From: UBA8752 sp049610565
Lineage (GTDB): Bacteria > Bacteroidota > Bacteroidia > Flavobacteriales_D > Sanyastnellaceae
Assembly (NCBI GenBank): GCA_049610565.1
Contig: JBMYZR010000053.1
Location: 1 to 14,471 of the forward strand
Length of the DNA stretch: 14,471 nucleotides
Direction: 5' to 3'
The first letter of the stretch is position 1. Every line of letters begins with the position of its first letter. The translations under genes were made by a program, and so were the position numbers. Below, piece by piece: positions 13,213-14,471 of the stretch. The notes beneath the pieces were generated by a model. It searched no databases and was not told the origin of the DNA. It saw only the letters and a program-made list of their open reading frames with translations.

Positions 13213-14471
13213 TCACTCGTCGTCGTCAGTCGCGTCGTCGTTGTTGGCGTCGTCGTTCATGCCGTCGGTGGGCTCATCGCCGTCGTTGGCAGGCTGCTCC
13301 TCCGGGACCTCGAGGCAGGTCTGGTAGAGGGCGAGGAACGGCGTGAGGTCGAAGGCGGAGAAGCAGGAGTCCTCTTGGAAGAATGGGTTGTAGCCTTCGA
13401 CACCGGTCGTGTCCGCACCGCACACGCCGAAGAGGCAGAGCAGGTGGGTCAGGTCGGCCACCGTGTAGCAGTAGTCGCCGTTCCAGTCCGGGTTGTAGGC
13501 CGGCGGGATGAGGGCTTCCACCTCGTCGCAGAGGCCGTCGCCGTCCTCGTCGTTGAGGCAGTTGCCGTCACAGTCGAGGTAGAACTCGTCCGGGTAGGTG
13601 CAGCTGCCGTCCTCGTCGGTGGCGGCGGGGTTGTAGTTGCAGGCCTCGGGGTCCTGGCAGCCGGCAATCTCGTCCTCGTCGCACACGTCGTCGCCGTCGA
13701 GGTCGTTGAGGCAGTTGCCGCCACAGTCCACGTAGTCCTTTCCGTAGAGGTCGATTGGGTAGTCGCAGGTGCCGGCATCGGTCGCGGTGGCGTCGTAGTT
13801 GCAGGCGTCCTCCTCCTGGCAGCCCACGATTTCGTCCTCGTCGCACACGCCGTCGCCGTCGGTGTCGTTGAGGCATTCGCCCTCGCAGTCGACGTTGTCG
13901 ACGCCGTAGAGGTCGATCGGGTAGTCACAGGGAGCCGGGTCCGTGGCGGCCGGGTCGTAGTTGCAGGCCTCGGCCTCCTGGCAACCGACAATCTCGTCGT
14001 CGTTGCAGACGCCATCGTCGTCGGCATCGTTGTCCACGATCACGCCGTCCTCACAGGTCTCGCAGATGCCGTCGACGTAGGTGCAGGACCCATCGTCGAT
14101 GGTGGCCTCGTCGTCATAGTTGCAACCCGCAGCGTCGGTGCAGCCCGCGCAGCTCAGGTACTCGCAGGACCCATCGTCATCGGTGGCGGCCGCATCGTAG
14201 TTGCACGCGCCGCTCTCCGTGCAGCCCTCCACTTCGAGCTCGTCACAGACGCCGTCGGTGTCGCTGTCGTTGAGGCAGTTGCCATCGCAGTCGTAGTACT
14301 GCTCGGCATAGGTACAGGAACCGTCATCGTCGGTTGCTGCATCGTTGTAGTTGCAGGCCATGTCGTCCTGGCAGCCGGGAATCTCCAGCTCGTCACAGAC
14401 GCCGTCGCTGTCGCTGTCGTTGAGACAGTTGCCGTCGCAGTCGTAGTACTGGTCGGCGTAGGTGCAGGAGC
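13213..14471 (-). CDS. Acidic Cys/Asp-rich repeat protein with duplicated dockerin-like C-terminal module (partial)
   Basis: The 5' end is beyond the right edge; 418 residues are visible before the stop. An internal Met codon (14359-14361) is inside a repeat and is not the start. The visible protein is a chain of units of about 50-54 residues with the skeleton GC-x4-ACNY-x3-AT-x-DDGSC-Y ... DCDGNCLND-x-DGDGVCDE-x-E. Most units have six Cys, plus many Asp, suggesting disulfides and calcium binding (thrombospondin type 3-like Dx[D/N]xDG stretches). After the repeats come two related 22-residue motifs (13429-13494 and 13324-13389), each ending in DLT plus hydrophobic residues, the first resembling a dockerin/EF-hand loop (DWNGDYCYTVADL). 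The last 32 residues are an acidic Asp/Asn/Glu tail. No T9SS sorting domain is seen at the C-terminus. It is probably extracellular, but export cannot be confirmed without the N-terminus. Function unknown; adhesion or matrix are plausible. Confidence 0.88.
   Translation of the reverse strand, partial: SCTYADQYYDCDGNCLNDSDSDGVCDELEIPGCQDDMACNYNDAATDDDGSCTYAEQYYDCDGNCLNDSDTDGVCDELEVEGCTESGACNYDAAATDDDGSCEYLSCAGCTDAAGCNYDDEATIDDGSCTYVDGICETCEDGVIVDNDADDDGVCNDDEIVGCQEAEACNYDPAATDPAPCDYPIDLYGVDNVDCEGECLNDTDGDGVCDEDEIVGCQEEDACNYDATATDAGTCDYPIDLYGKDYVDCGGNCLNDLDGDDVCDEDEIAGCQDPEACNYNPAATDEDGSCTYPDEFYLDCDGNCLNDEDGDGLCDEVEALIPPAYNPDWNGDYCYTVADLTHLLCLFGVCGADTTGVEGYNPFFQEDSCFSAFDLTPFLALYQTCLEVPEEQPANDGDEPTDGMNDDANNDDATDDDE
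13324..13494 (-). other. Duplicated 22-residue dockerin-like motif (domain within the repeat protein)
   Basis: Copy 1 (13429-13494) begins NPDWNGDYCYTVADLT and copy 2 (13324-13389) begins NPFFQEDSCFSAFDLT; the copies start 35 residues apart. By hand alignment 9 of 22 positions are identical (N, P, D, C, D, L, T, L, L). Copy 1 keeps DxNxD and a final D like an EF-hand/dockerin calcium loop; copy 2 has lost most ligands. This is a module within the CDS, not a separate gene. Confidence 0.6.
13510..14471 (-). repeat. Tandem coding repeats in the Cys/Asp-rich protein
   Basis: Reading along the minus strand, each unit begins at a Gly-Cys codon pair. A partial unit runs from the edge to 14377. Full or shortened units then follow: 14376-14227 (50 residues), 14226-14146 (a short 27-residue version), 14145-13987 (53, with a divergent ETCEDGVIVDND middle), 13986-13825 (54), 13824-13663 (54) and 13662-about 13510. 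The two 54-residue units are the most alike and share an inserted DYPIDLYG segment, so they probably arose by a recent 162-bp duplication. Confidence 0.85.

Noticed and set aside
14359..14361. ATG at 14361 as the start of the Cys/Asp repeat protein
   Set aside because: The open frame and the repeat pattern continue upstream to the window edge, and this Met replaces a residue inside a repeat unit without any signal peptide after it.
13510..14471. CRISPR array as explanation for the repeats
   Set aside because: The periodicity is in-frame coding repeats of 81-162 bp with conserved protein motifs; there are no short identical repeats with unique spacers.

Overview
The window comes from a very GC-rich member of the Bacteroidota, probably an uncultured Flavobacteriales-like lineage. 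The evidence is a Bacteroidota-type -7 promoter element (TAnnTTTG) ahead of most transcription units, a type IX secretion system (T9SS) plug-type protein, a secreted hydrolase with a T9SS-like C-terminal sorting domain, a TonB-dependent receptor with an N-terminal carboxypeptidase-regulatory-like domain, a Na+-translocating NADH:quinone reductase (NQR) operon, and an acidic Cys/Asp repeat protein of a kind common in marine and wastewater flavobacteria. Lineage is inferred from gene content and cannot be fixed without a marker-gene search.

Layout, left to right. The start of an nqrABC... operon lies on the minus strand at 1-2755 (nqrC cut by the left edge). A divergent intergenic region (2756-2889) carries promoters for nqrA and for a plus-strand gene encoding a T9SS plug/DUF5103-type protein (2890-4173). 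Then, all on plus: apaG (4221-4631), a secreted serine hydrolase (4664-6229), an SDR oxidoreductase overlapping a GT4 glycosyltransferase (6256-8168), prfC/RF3 (8181-9779), a small exported protein with a regulatory-like beta-sandwich (9820-10506) and a TonB-dependent receptor (10550-13120). A bidirectional hairpin terminator (around 13146-13185) separates these from a convergent minus-strand gene for a Cys/Asp-rich repeat protein that runs off the right edge. No gene-free stretch exceeds 300 bases. I saw no tRNA, rRNA, IS element or CRISPR array.

How it fits together. NQR would energise the inner membrane with a sodium gradient. The receptor and its small partner look like an envelope uptake unit. 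The plug protein and the CTD-bearing hydrolase are machine part and cargo of type IX secretion. The remaining genes are translation (RF3), ApaG, and carbohydrate or envelope metabolism (SDR, GT4).

The most striking structural signal is regulatory. Five genes (plug, apaG, serine hydrolase, SDR, and the small exported protein) have a TAnnTTTG or one-off element whose first T lies exactly 12 nt before the start codon, leaving 4 nt between element and start. prfC has the same element 15 nt upstream. For a Bacteroidota -7 element this puts the transcription start at or next to the start codon, so these mRNAs should be leaderless. Genes inside operons (nqrB, nqrC, GT4, TonB receptor) lack the element, and nothing in the window has a strong Shine-Dalgarno sequence. 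I found no clear new multi-gene defence or mobile system.
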